A stretch of 64,000 bases of DNA, taken from the NCBI GenBank assembly GCA_963942565.1, contig OZ012690.1, positions 9,402,565-9,466,564 of the forward strand. Direction: 5' to 3'. A model generated the notes under the pieces. That model was not told where the DNA came from. It made no database searches and worked only from the letters and a program-made list of their open reading frames with translations. Positions within the stretch are counted from its first letter, which is position 1, and every line of letters begins with the position of its first letter. This document shows positions 33,561 through 43,980 of this stretch, in pieces. This stretch comes from Maea johnstoni. Taxonomy: Eukaryota; Annelida; Polychaeta; Spionida; Magelonidae. Made by a program: the position numbers and the translations under genes.

Positions 33561-33904
33561 CACCCGCACACTAAAGCCCACCCAATGTAGAGATGAATAA
33601 GCATGGATGACGACTTGTAACGAAAAACGCCATCAAAAATATTTCTAGAGCTCTTTTAGGGATTTGGCCGCCCGCCTATTTAGGCTCAAACGAATACAAA
33701 AATACAACGAAAGAAAAGGGTGAACAGAAACGTAAACTTTGAATGAGCGAACACTAAGTGAAAATGAAAAGTTAGAGAGAGTGGGAAAACAAAAACTACA
33801 GAAAAATGAAGGTCACATAATAAACTAAATTGAAAAGCTGTGACAAGGTTGGGTATGAACACATAGGAAAATACCAAAATGGTATCGGACAGTTGTAAGT
33901 CGGA

Positions 33905-34445
33905 GACTAGCGAAAAGAAACATAACCCCCCCCCCCCCACCCAACAAAGGGAAAGGGCGAAGAAATAAAAAAAAACGAAATAAAAATGAAACAGACCCCC
34001 CCAACAAAGGGAAAGGGCGAAGAAAGAAAAAATAAAAATGAAATAGATTTTAGATATTGATTGATAAAGAAATAAATAAACAAAAGTTTCCATTATTAAT
34101 AGGGTCGTTTTGCATTTTTTTTTAAATTCTCTCTCCCTCAAAATATCAGGGTGAAAGAGCTAATAGATAGCTTTATTTTCAAGACCGTTTTTGGGGGGGG
34201 AGAGATAATAAAAAGTTTTGTTTTTCTCTCCCCAAAAACCTGTCGTGAAAGTATCCCCCCCCCCCCCCAAAAAAAAAAAAAAACGGGCGTTGAAGTAATT
34301 TAACGATTTTTTTAATTTTCTCTGCCCCCAAAACGGGCGTGAAAATAAAAAGGTTTTAATTTTCTCTCCCCCTAAAAACGGCCTTGAAAATAAAAAAGGT
34401 TTTTAATTCTCTTCCAAAAAACGGCTGTGAAAATATAAAGTTTTT
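33905..34445 (+). repeat. Short degenerate tandem repeats
   Basis: caacaaagggaaagggcgaa occurs twice (33905-34025). From about 34180 there are several units of roughly 55 bp containing ttttctctcccc and aacgggcgtgaaaataaa. They lie immediately upstream of the GST gene. Confidence 0.8.
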
Positions 34446-34655
34446 TATTTATTCTTTTTAATTCAATCCCTCGTACGCAAATACCCGTGTTCGCACAATA
34501 TATGGTTGTGTAAATTTTGTTTCACCCAGTCAGCATGACTTGCACAATAACACTGGAGGAACTGCCAGTTAGTCTATCGCGCTACTGACAGCTGACAGCT
34601 CTCCGTTCGCTACCGGCATTCTCTCTCTGTCTCTCACAGCTACAGGACCAAAAGC
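34446..34655 (+). promoter_or_regulatory. Presumed GST promoter and 5' UTR
   Basis: The short stretch between the repeats and the start codon holds a CT-rich segment (34620-34636) and a favourable context, aaagcATGG. No firm TATA box or antioxidant-response motif could be assigned by eye. Confidence 0.4.
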
Positions 34656-34829
34656 ATGGCGTCTCCTTCAGATATTTTCCTCTACTGGGGCTCGGGAAGT
34701 TCTCCCTGTTGGAGGGTACAGCTACTCCTAGAGGAAAAGGGACTTCAGGGCTACAAGGAAAAGATGATTTCCTTCTCCAACAAGGAACACAAGTCCGAGG
34801 AAATCATGAAAATCAACCCTCGTGGCCAG
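34656..34829 (+). CDS. gstr: GST exon 1
   Basis: 58 codons from the ATG with donor CAG|gtatga. It covers beta1-alpha1-beta2 with the SSPCWRV active-site region and ends KINPRGQ, the lead-in to the cis-Pro loop. Confidence 0.94.
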
Positions 34830-37566
34830 GTATGAATTACATGTCAATTTAGCGAGTTTTAGCCTTTGATAGGTAGAAACGGACCCTTTAACTGTTAACA
34901 ACCGGCGTACTCTGAACTATCCATGCCAACTGCGGACCGACGTGTATCAAATAGTTTAGGCTTTGAAAGTTAAGTTATTATGTATCGTTAGCCCAAACAG
35001 TCCTTTCTAGCTAGACACGGTTTGTATTTTCTCACAACGGCATGGCTTTGGCAACGCCCCCCAGTTCAATGATATTGAACCTTACTATACTATAATATGC
35101 AACGATATATTATTGTGGATGTTCTGTGTTGCACATATAAGGGCACCTTACTATCTTTTATACAATTAAAACACTTTCACATGGCATTAACAAAACATTA
35201 AATTTTGACTATGCCAAGTAAAATAATTCTCAGGCTGGGATTCGACGCAATGCTTTAAGGCTGGGATGCAGCGCAAAGCCTGTTGCTATGGCAACGAAAC
35301 ATTTCTTAGAGACCCACACTAGTAGGAAAAATATAGACTTGTCCTACAGTATGTAATTTATAGATATGGCACCTGTTCTACAAGGAAATGTAGTTACCGG
35401 CCTAGTTAATGGTAAAATTATTTTGTAAAATTAACCCTTCCATTTCTGAGGCACAGGTGCGTGTTGCTGAAGTAACTTTTGTCCAAATCACAAGGACGCA
35501 ATGCTTTTTGAAAACCATCAAAACCTTGTAATGTTGGTATTCATTGGGTAGCTCTTACCTAGTACCCACCTTCCAGGGTTTCAGCCATTTTTCATTTTTT
35601 TGCATCATTTTGCAAATTGGCCAAATTAGCCAACAGCAGCAAAAGGGTAGAATGATACATATCTGCCAGCTGACAAATTTATCATCAGTAGCCTCCTGCT
35701 GCTGCATGGTCTCAGCCATCAAATAAACTGATGGAGCACCTGACATGGAGAGATAACCTGATATGGACTACTGATATGCTGAATTACCCTTTATACCATT
35801 TCCCTACAACTCTAGGAATTTGGGATTTCAATTTTCGTCATCTTTTCTGCCATAGTCATGACTAGCCAGTTGTCGTGGAGAAAACCAGAGTACCTGGCCA
35901 AAAATTGCGCCTAACCTCAAGTTACTGGCAAATTTGGTATTAGCCTATTAGGTAACTATCTCAAATTGCTTGCTCATAGGTCAGTGGCTTGTCCCACATT
36001 TTGAACCAGAAGCTTCGATTTTGTTAGTATAGGATATATGAACGCACACCTAGACTGGCGTGGCAGCATTTTGATGTGGTCCAGCTTGAATAACTAGAAA
36101 GGGCTTGTGTCCCTGATACAACAAACACTATTTACATTGCATATTTTGTTACTTGCTTTCAGATTTATCAATTTCAAGATGTTTCGTCTAGAGAAATTAG
36201 TACAATGAGAAGTTGGTTTGGTTAGACGGCACAAACTGGGTTTGGTCAGACAGCTATACTGGCTTGGTCAAGTGGCAAAATAATGACATCTGGATTCTCC
36301 CTGCAGGGACAATGTAATTTATTGTGTATGAGAATCTATTGAGATACACAAATTGTATTGAACTACACATTCCTTGAATGCAGTCACCTGGAATGGGTAG
36401 ACAGACTGAACTACAGGTGAGAATAGTTAGACAAAGACTGGCATTGCCCATGGCAATTGGCAGATATAGACTGGCAGCAGCCACTGGGAATAGACTAGTG
36501 GACTGGAAGCAGCCACTGGGAAAAGGCAGACATAGACTCACAGCAGTCACTTGGAAAAGGCAGATATAGCCTAGCAACAATCACTGGGAAATAACAGACA
36601 TAGACTGGCAGGAGCCACTGGGAATAGGCAGACATAGACTGGCAGCTGCTGGGAATAAACTGACATAGACTGGCAGCAGTCACTGGGAATAGACTGACAC
36701 AGACGGGCAGCAGTCACTGGGAATAGACTGACACAGACTGGCAGCTGCTGGGAATAGACTGGCAGCAGCCACTTGGAAAAGGCAGATTTAGACTGGCAGC
36801 TGCTGGGAATAGACTGACACAGACTGGCAGCAGTCACTGGGAATAGACTGACACAGACGGGCAGCAGTCACTGGGAATAGACTGACACAGGCTGGCAGCA
36901 GTCACTGGGAATAGACTGACACAGACTGGCAGCAGTCACTGAGAATAGACTGACACAGACTGGCAACAGTCACTGGGAATAGACTGACACAGACTGGCAA
37001 CAGTCACTGGGAATAGACTGACACAGACTGGCAACAGTCACTTGGAAAAGGCAGTCATAATAACAGTGCCATCAGACGGCGATAACGCTGACCAGTGTTA
37101 TTCTTAAAATCTGTCATTCTGCCAGACATAGACTGGCAGCAGCCAATGACAGCCATCCAACATAATTGATGGATTATTGAAATGGAGCAGATGGCAATGT
37201 TGATTGACTTATTGTATTAAGTTGTATCTTTATTGACTGCATGTCAAATACTAAATTATGTGAATACAAATTTATAGATATAGATAGATAGATATGAACA
37301 AAATATAGGAATAGGGCTGAAAGTTCAAAGAGTTAACTAAAGAATAAAGTTCACATATAAGGTAGGATTACAAAAATAGAAAGAAGAATGAGATCGAATA
37401 AATGCTACATATGTTGCTCTAAACAAATAGATGAATGGAATTCTTTTGTTTTTTCAGGTTCCTACCTTCAAACATGGAGATCTGGTCATCAATGAAAGTC
37501 TAGCTGCTATTGAGTTCCTGGAGGTAATTCTAGTTGTTATTATAATTATTATTATGGTTATTGCTT

Positions 37567-37601
<35 letters not shown>

Positions 37602-37609
37602 ATTATTAC

Positions 37610-37661
<52 letters not shown>

Positions 37662-40600
37662 GTTGTTATTATTGTTAGTATTATTATTGTTAGTATTATT
37701 ATTGTTATCACAATTAACATTGTTATCATAATTATTATTATTATCATTATTTTTATTATCATTATCATTATGTTATTATTATTGTTATTGTTATTATTAT
37801 TGTTATTATTGTTATTATGATTGTTATTATTGTTATTGTTGTTGTTATTGTTGTTGTTATTGTTATTGTTGTTATCATTATCATTATTTTTATTATTATC
37901 ATCATTATTATTATCATCATTATAATCATTATTATCATCACTATTATCATCATTATTATCATCATTATTATAATATCATCATTATTATAATATCATCATT
38001 ATTATCATTATTATTATCATTATTATTATCATTATTATTATCATTATTATTATCATTATTATCATCATTATTATTATCATTATTATTACTATTTTCAGAG
38101 GACCTACAAGGGCCAGGGAACTTCTCTCGTACCAGAGGACCCCGCAGCTATGGCACTTGTGCTTCAGAGGCAGTTTGAGGTAAGCGGGCGAGGAACTTTC
38201 ATGATCAAATCATTTTAGTTTTAACCCTTTTGCACCTAGGACCTACATAGACTCTGACAAATTTGATAATTACATTGCTCTGAAAGTAATATTTGGAGAA
38301 GTATTTTTCTGAAAGTTGTGGTTCGTGGCAGGGATGTAATTGATATGGGATGCATAGTATCTATCAATCAAAATATTTTATTGAATTAATCAGGAAAAAA
38401 ATATGTCAATTGTTTTGTCAATTAATTGATAAAAGAATCATCACATTTTTTCTGGTTTTGTCATATTCTTTTTGCCATTTTAAGCCAACACTGCTTCGAA
38501 TTTTCACTCAAAAAATGTTGAGAAAACTTAAATTGTCTTTGTATTTTAAGATCATAGCAGCAAATATACAGTGCGGTACATGTGAAAATAAAAATACTTC
38601 CTGCTTCGTGCAGTTCTCCATAATTGAATCCAAATTATTGGAATCAAAAAAAAATGTCAATAATAGCCCAAGTTCATGGTGGGTCAAAAATCCCTCTTCA
38701 AATATTTTTCAAATGTAACCCAATATGATAGGGTATGTGCGAAGCTGTCAATCCCCGTCAAACACTCATTATATGCAAAAGGGTTAAGCATCCACTAAGA
38801 AGTATGAAAATGTGGTGGAAATTTGAAAAAAAAAAGAGTTGACATTTGCCAAATAGGTGTGAGATTCAGCACAGCTTTTGTGGTTTTAGATTCAGGGTTT
38901 TAGATTTGCACTTAATGTCACTGCTATTATTATCATCAGCATCAATTTCGAAGCCATCATCATCAAAACAAAATAAATCATGATTTTCTACCTGATTATT
39001 TCCAGGCTCTGAATATTCACAAGAACTGCATTGAAGGTGTCGTCTACTACCAGTATATGACTAAGGATATCGATCAGGTAAGATCCAGAACCATGATAAA
39101 AAGTGAAGTAAAAGTAAAGTAATCTTTATTTTAAGTTGGTATATTTTTAACAAGGTAAACACGAGCTGCGAGGGCTCTTGGCCGACTGGACCTACGGCTT
39201 TAAGTGCCATCCGAAGCACTAGGCAGCGAGAAGTAAACTGTCGTGCCTAAGGACAGTCCAAAGTAGCCGGCAGCAGGGATCAAACCAGCTGCCCCTGTGT
39301 CGCCAGTTCGCATCTTACCGAGTAGGCCACTGCAACTTGATGATGTAAGGATATGAAGGGAACTAGGATTTTCAGGGTCTGACACTTGAGTTTTCAGGCT
39401 AGGGGCCCGAAAAAGGTCTTTTGATAAAAAATAAGTAGTCATAAACAGGATTTCTGGTTATTATACATACGATTTTGGGCCTCTAGTTTGAAAAATCTAG
39501 CAGCCCACAGCAAAATCTAGGGGCATATGCCCTTGGGAAAGTTGAACCCTGTTAAAGACGAACCCTGGTTTTAACCCTTAAACTGCTGGAGGCAAATTCT
39601 ACCAATACAAAGTAATGCAAAAAACCTAGAAAATCACTGAAACCCTGGCAAATGGGTACTCATCTGAGAGTGCTCTGTGAGAGCTTTCTAATGAGTACCA
39701 ACATGACAGGGTTTGGATGGTTTTCAAAAATCTTAGCATCTGTGTGCTTTGGACGAAAGTAGCCATAGCATTAAAAGGTTTTAAGTTTTAACCCATTCAT
39801 GCACAGAGATCTACTGGACCAGTGTCGTCTGAATCTGTCAAACTTTTGAAAATAACTTTGGAACGAAGCATAAATCCACAAAATATTTGAAGGACAGCAG
39901 TAGATAGTTCTGAAGAACAATTCTCCTTCGGCTATTTTCTAAATATTGCTCTTGTTTGAGAGATACCACCAAAATTGTCAGGCTACAGGCATGTAATTAG
40001 AACGACAAATTGCTGATTAGTTACGATTCGTTTTTTTTGTAATTTTTGAACCGATCCAATTTCTAGCATCATTTTCTAGATGTTGCGTCATTAGAATTGG
40101 AAATCAAAAAATACACACACACATATATATGTAGATAGACATAGATATATAGATAGATATGCGTGCATGTTTTGTAGGGCTGCACTCACGGCGGGAGATC
40201 AACTCATGAGCTCACCACCCGTTTGACTCGTGAGCTCACGGACGGTTGTTCTGATTTTCCAAAAAGATATTTATTTTCCAGCCCAACTATTAAGAAATAA
40301 ATATTTATTGGCTGACATTTATTAACATTGCCATGTTTATTTAAATTCAAAACGTGCTGACAAGGTACAAAGGTCAGTTTAACATTCAACACCGCTTGGA
40401 TGTATACATTGGAGATTGTAAAGAAGACATGACAGCGATAAGCAGTTATGTATGTTGATAATGTGTGTTATGTGCCCTGAGTTACGTCTGTGTTCCCAAC
40501 ATCGACGAGCTCACGATTTGAACATTTCAACTCGAGCTCGGCGAGTTTGCTCCAAGGCTCGAGCCACTCGAGTTCGTGAGTGGTGAGTGCAGCTCTAATG

Positions 40601-41448
40601 TTTTGTATCTGTATTTCATTATAATTTCTTGTAGGAGGCCCTGAAAACTAAGAAGGAGGCACTCCACAAAGAGATAGCTGTATGGGAGGGATATATGGCA
40701 CAGGTCAGTATTTGACAGGTCTCAAGAATAATGCACACTAGATTTGATAACTGTTCACATTACACATAAGAGCAATTTTTTAAAATACAGAAAAGGACAA
40801 AACTATTCAGAACAGCAGGCTCTGTTTATTAAACAAAATTTGTCGATTTATTTTTTTCTGATGTATTTCTAAATAGTCCATACTCTAATATATTCCAAAT
40901 ATATATTCTGATGTTTTTTCAAATATTTTTTCTGTTGTATATTTAACTGTTTTTTCTCGCTTAACAGCCTGGGCACAACTCATAGCCCGGATGCTGATAA
41001 GAACCACTCGAGGTGCATTCTGCGAATATTGGTGCGCAACTTACTCTATAATGTAAACGATTCGAGAGCCCTCATTGGTCTTTGTCTATTAGTGACGTCA
41101 CACTGAGACTAGAATCGGCGAGATTAGATGCAGCCAGGGTTCTGTAATGGATTCTATGGCAATAGGTCTGTGGCGACTAATCCATGTGTCTATTCATCTT
41201 AGGTATAATAAATTGTTTGGTTTTTTTTTCAGTTGGGAGATGGCAACCACATTGGGGGCACAGCCTTCAGCATGGCAGACGTGGTTTTCTTTCCACCTCT
41301 CGCCTTTCTCGTTCGCTCTGGACTGATCCTGGACGAAAAATATCCCAGCCTCGCCAAATACTACAACATGGTCATGGAGAGACCGTCGGTCAAAGCCACG
41401 TGGCCACCACACTGGAACGAGGGACCAGGCAAAGACCTCATCAACTAA
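34656..41448 (+). CDS. gstr: Glutathione S-transferase, rho-like, complete (6 exons)
   Basis: Cytosolic enzyme that joins glutathione to electrophiles. Exons: 34656-34829, 37458-37523, 38099-38179, 39006-39077, 40635-40703, 41233-41448. Together they give 225 codons plus TAA, a normal length for a soluble GST, and every intron is phase 0. The N-terminal thioredoxin-like domain has LYWGSGSSPCWRV near the start, the active-site region in this branch. VPTFKHG holds the cis-Pro position and NESLAAIEFLE the glutathione gamma-glutamyl contact. The helical C-terminal domain has SMADVVFFP, the N-capping box of the GST fold, and ends WPPHWNEGPGKDLIN. From memory it resembles fish GST-A/rho and lancelet rho enzymes more than theta or mu. 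Class assignment needs a tree. Confidence 0.94.
35431..35652 (+). mobile_element. Family A MITE in GST intron 1
   Basis: Starts TTAACCCTTCCATTTCTGAGG and ends gccaacagcagcaaaagggt. Confidence 0.8.
35820..35960 (-). repeat. SINE family F fragment
   Basis: Contains ggatttcaattttcgtcat, catgactagccagttg and aacctcaagttactggcaaa in the order of a minus-strand family F copy; the head is not clear. Confidence 0.55.
36380..37065 (+). repeat. 34-bp minisatellite in GST intron 1
   Basis: The core unit contains gactggcagcagtcactggg and aatagactgacaca (34 bp). It is regular from about 36660, with shorter variants (cagctgctgggaatag) mixed in. Ser/Leu/Pro frames on the minus strand are artefacts. Confidence 0.95.
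37458..37523 (+). CDS. gstr: GST exon 2
   Basis: 22 codons, acceptor ttttttcag, donor GAG|gtaatt. It carries VPTFKHG and NESLAAIEFLE, the glutathione-binding segment. The donor is followed within about 20 bases by the (ATT)n array. Confidence 0.94.
37540..38095 (+). repeat. (ATT/ATC)n array filling GST intron 2
   Basis: About 555 bases of att, atc and gtt trinucleotides occupy almost the whole intron between 37523 and 38099. Confidence 0.97.
38099..38179 (+). CDS. gstr: GST exon 3
   Basis: 27 codons, acceptor attttcag, donor GAG|gtaagc. It encodes GQGTSLVPEDPAAMALVLQR, the linker and first helix of the C-terminal domain. The (ATT)n array runs almost to the acceptor. Confidence 0.93.
38330..38663. 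mobile_element. hAT-type MITE, relative of 13877-14243
   Basis: The left end cagggatgtaattgatatg and right end tgtcaataatagccca match the family. The flanks gttcgtgg and gttcatgg agree at 7 of 8 positions, a probable aged target duplication. The interior tatgtcaattg is shared. Confidence 0.75.
39006..39077 (+). CDS. gstr: GST exon 4
   Basis: 24 codons, acceptor tttccag, donor CAG|gtaaga. It encodes ALNIHKNCIEGVVYYQYM and KDIDQ, a C-terminal-domain helix with the paired tyrosines seen in related enzymes. Confidence 0.92.
39103..39337 (-). repeat. tRNA-like SINE, distinct family
   Basis: The minus-strand head reads gtggcctactcggtaagatg (box A-like) and ggtttgatccc (box B-like). The other end is a ttacttttacttcac tail. 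In GST intron 4 next to repeat family E. Confidence 0.65.
39371..39551 (-). repeat. Repeat family E, copy 2
   Basis: Reverse-complement relative of 421-610: cagggtctgacacttgag, ggctaggggcccgaaaaagg and ctaggggcatatgccc. Confidence 0.75.
39571..39784 (-). mobile_element. Family A MITE
   Basis: TTAACCCTTAAACTGCTGG at the left, cgaaagtagccatagcatt near the right end, closing in TTAA. Confidence 0.85.
39788..39998 (-). mobile_element. Family B MITE
   Basis: Starts TTAACCCATTCATGCACAG three bases after the family A copy. It ends caggctacaggcatgtaatt. Confidence 0.75.
40175..40597. mobile_element. hAT-type MITE with perfect 8-bp target duplication
   Basis: The ends are TAGGGCTGCACTCAC and GTGAGTGCAGCTCTA. 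The flanks are ATGTTTTG at 40167-40174 and 40598-40605. The interior has repeated gagctcac and ctcgagc motifs. 423 bp, in GST intron 4. Confidence 0.93.
40635..40703 (+). CDS. gstr: GST exon 5
   Basis: 23 codons, acceptor tcttgtag, donor CAG|gtcagt. It encodes ALHKEIAVWEGYMAQ, the helix preceding the substrate pocket. A hAT-type MITE ends 37 bases upstream. Confidence 0.93.
40963..41203 (+). repeat. Repeat family I, copy 2
   Basis: Includes ttggtgcgcaacttactcta, taatgtaaacgattcgagag and ctcattggtctttg, with agtgacgtcacactgag. It ends about 30 bases before the acceptor of GST exon 6. Confidence 0.75.
41233..41448 (+). CDS. gstr: GST exon 6, with stop
   Basis: 71 codons plus TAA, acceptor tttttcag. 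It encodes GGTAFSMADVVFFPPLAFLV, KYPSLAKYYN, ERPSVKATWPPHW and the C-terminus. Confidence 0.95.
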   Translation: MGDGNHIGGTAFSMADVVFFPPLAFLVRSGLILDEKYPSLAKYYNMVMERPSVKATWPPHWNEGPGKDLIN

Positions 41449-41456
41449 TTAATCCT

Positions 41457-41654
41457 TTAACCCTTTCAATGCTGAGGCTACTTTCGTCCATTGCAGAAAA
41501 ATGCGAAAATCTTTGAAAACCATCTAGACCCTGTCATGTTGGTATGCAATGGAAAGCTTTTGTCGAGTACTTTCAGATGAGTACCCATATGCCAGGGTTT
41601 CATCATTTTCCAGCTTTTTTGCATTATTTTGTATTGGATAAATTACCCTCCAGC
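41457..41654 (+). mobile_element. Family A MITE in the GST 3' UTR
   Basis: Starts TTAACCCTTTCAATGCTGAGG and ends gataaattaccctccagcctg, where it passes into family B. Confidence 0.82.
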
Positions 41655-41857
41655 CTGACAGCCTGACAATTTAGATGAAACTTTGCAGGGAAAAACATGA
41701 ATGGGAAAATATTAATGGAGAAATGTTAATTAGAAAATTATTACCAACAACTCTCCTTCATATATTTTGAGAAATCGTTCTCAAATCTTACTATTGTCAA
41801 AATTATCATAGAACCAGACAACAAATTCAGGAGAATCTCCAGTATGAATGGGTTTAA
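41655..41857 (+). mobile_element. Family B MITE, 5'-truncated
   Basis: Begins at acagcctgacaatttag and ends cagtatgaatgggtTTAA. Confidence 0.75.
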
Positions 41858-42175
41858 TTTGAACTGGAATCATAATAAAGAATAGATGTAAATTTTCGTC
41901 TCTGCAATTAAATCAATGGTAAGTTTGTACTGGGGATGGTAAATGACTGTTCAGAATGCATTTTCAACCAAAGATATGTTTTAGTTGGTTATTGGTACCG
42001 ATGTAACTTGCATACATTCCTGTTTGAAATCCTCAACTTACGCACAAATGTTAAAGCCGGTTATAAAAGAGGAATCCAAGTGTGGGAACGTCAACCTAAA
42101 TCATCAAGTCTTGATGCATGAGTAAATATTGTACACATCGTTTCTCAAATAAAATGTTGCTTCAATCTCACTGCG

Positions 42176-42796
42176 CTTGTTAAATTTCTATCTATGATCT
42201 TAAAAAGTCCTAACCCATTTAAAGCTCACAAGCCCTGCATTAAAAACAGCCAGAAAATTTAGTTGAGTTTAAGATCTTTGGGCAGAATCTTATTTGGAAG
42301 TGATGATCGGAAAACTATCAACAACCCTACTTCATGAAATTATAATCAAAATCGATATTGATCTAGACAATTGATATTTAACCTAAATGAGGGTAACACA
42401 GTAAAATTAACTCAACAGTTAGGAGCGAATGTTTTCACATTTTATTTGAATAATAGCTGGAAGCTAAAAAATATATTACAAACATGAGAATGAGCAGACT
42501 TCGGTCGATTGATGCAACAAAAAGGATTATAAATTGAAAGTGATACAACAAAATTTACAAGTATAATTTGTGGCCTTGGTTATGAAAGATATACTGATAT
42601 TGCTTGAGCCTTATAACAGACCTTCCAATTCAAATGAATGGAATCTAAAGATTATCAAGTGGTACCTGCAAATACACAATGAGATATCCAACTAGAACTC
42701 CCTGGACACATACAAAGGTAAAACCTGTTATGCTTGTCCTTTCATTTTCCCTATGAATTCAGAGTCAACATTTGTGTGGTAGCCCATGCATAGTTT
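42176..42796. other. Intergenic, nothing recognised
   Basis: AT-rich stretch. A weak family B-like phrase (taacccatttaaagctcac) starts near 42211. Confidence 0.4.
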
Positions 42797-43101
42797 TATC
42801 TAGCAAGTCATCTGGATGTCATTTCGAGACCCAAACTTTCAAAACTCGTCCCCCTCCTTCAGGACACCCCAACTTTTTGTTAGGAATTTGATAAAACGTC
42901 AATTTCATTCATATCATTGAAGTTTTTTCACCTCTATATGATTCCCATGACATTGTATGAGGATATCATGCCTTCTTTCAATAAGTTAGTACATGTTGTT
43001 GGTCAAAATCTGAGTATATTGTGGTCTCCCTTGAAAAATAGGACTCCCTAAAATTTTAGGATTGCCAATTTTGGGCACCCAGTTTCTATATCCTGGCTGA
43101 G
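42797..43101 (+). repeat. Repeat family H, copy 1
   Basis: Contains ttttttcacctctatatg, tcccatgacattgtatga and ctgagtatattgtggtctcc, ending tttctatatcctggctgag. Related copies: 46710-46993 (-), 52875-53176 and 63259-63562. Confidence 0.75.
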
Positions 43102-43177
43102 CCCATTGGTCTACAACCAGGATCATGCAGTTCTCAATAAAGCGAGCAAGGAAACATCTCTCCCATATCTTACCCTT

Positions 43178-43389
43178 TTAACCCTTCCAATGCTGAGGCT
43201 ACTTTCGTCCAAAGCACAAGAACCAAAATTTTTTGTAATACATCCAAACCCTGTCATGTTGGTATTCATTTGAAAGCTCTCGCTGAGTACTCTCAGATGA
43301 GTACCCATTTGCCAGGGTTTCAGTAATTTTTCAGTTTTTTTGCCTCATTTTGTTTTGGTAAAATTAGACACTAGCAGCATGAGGGTTAA
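43178..43389 (+). mobile_element. Family A MITE
   Basis: Starts TTAACCCTTCCAATGCTGAGG, ends cactagcagcatgagggTTAA, a near-complete copy. Confidence 0.88.
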
Positions 43390-43479
43390 CCTCTGGTGCA
43401 TACACATATATATGGTCTGTCATATATATGCAGGAAGAGTTAAATAAATACTTGGCAGAAAGTCATTGTTTCTGCAGGA

Positions 43480-43667
43480 TTTCGTCCAAAGCACAAGAAC
43501 CAAAATTTTTTGTAATACATCCAAACCCTGTCATGTTGGTATTCATTTGAAAGCTCTCGCCGAGTACTCTCAAATGAGTACCCATGTGCCAAGGTTTCAG
43601 CCATTTTTCAATTTTTTTTGCATCATTTTGTATTGGCCAAATTAGCCACCAGCAGTATAAGGGTTAA
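43480..43667 (+). mobile_element. Family A MITE, 5'-truncated
   Basis: Starts within the family at tttcgtccaaagcacaag and ends agtataagggTTAA. Its first 80 bases are almost identical to those of the neighbouring copy, suggesting a local duplication. Confidence 0.82.
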
Positions 43668-43750
43668 ACAAACCCTCTTCAAATAGTTTTCTATTTGATT
43701 TGCTATGTTCAAAAAAATCGGAAAAAGGAGGCACTCCAGATACAGCTGGT

Positions 43751-43980
43751 TTAACCCATTCATGCCTGTAGCGGCCAAAACTGCCTGACAATTTGGGTGA
43801 TATCTTTCTTTGAAAAGCAATATTTAGAAAATATTTGAAGGACAATTGTTCATCAATACACTATTTACAACTCTCCTTCAAATATTTCGGGAATTTATGC
43901 TTCATTCCAAAGTTATTTCCAAAAGTATGACAGGTCCAGACGACTCCGTTCAAGTTGATCTGCAGACATGAATGATTTAA
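43751..43980 (+). mobile_element. Family B MITE
   Basis: TTAACCCATTCATGCCTGTAGC at the left and gacatgaatgattTAA at the right, with both hairpin halves intact; one of the best copies. Confidence 0.88.

Larger units (their letters stand above)
41449..42175 (+). other. Probable GST 3' UTR built on MITEs
   Basis: The sequence enters a family A MITE at the TTAA eight bases after the stop, then a family B copy. Polyadenylation hexamers are aataaa at 41874-41879 and 42148-42153. The second lies just before a more ordinary intergenic stretch. Confidence 0.55.

Noticed and set aside
36254-36837. Ser/Leu/Pro-rich minus frames resembling a repeat protein
   Set aside because: The 34-bp minisatellite in GST intron 1; the period is not a multiple of three and there is no conserved domain.
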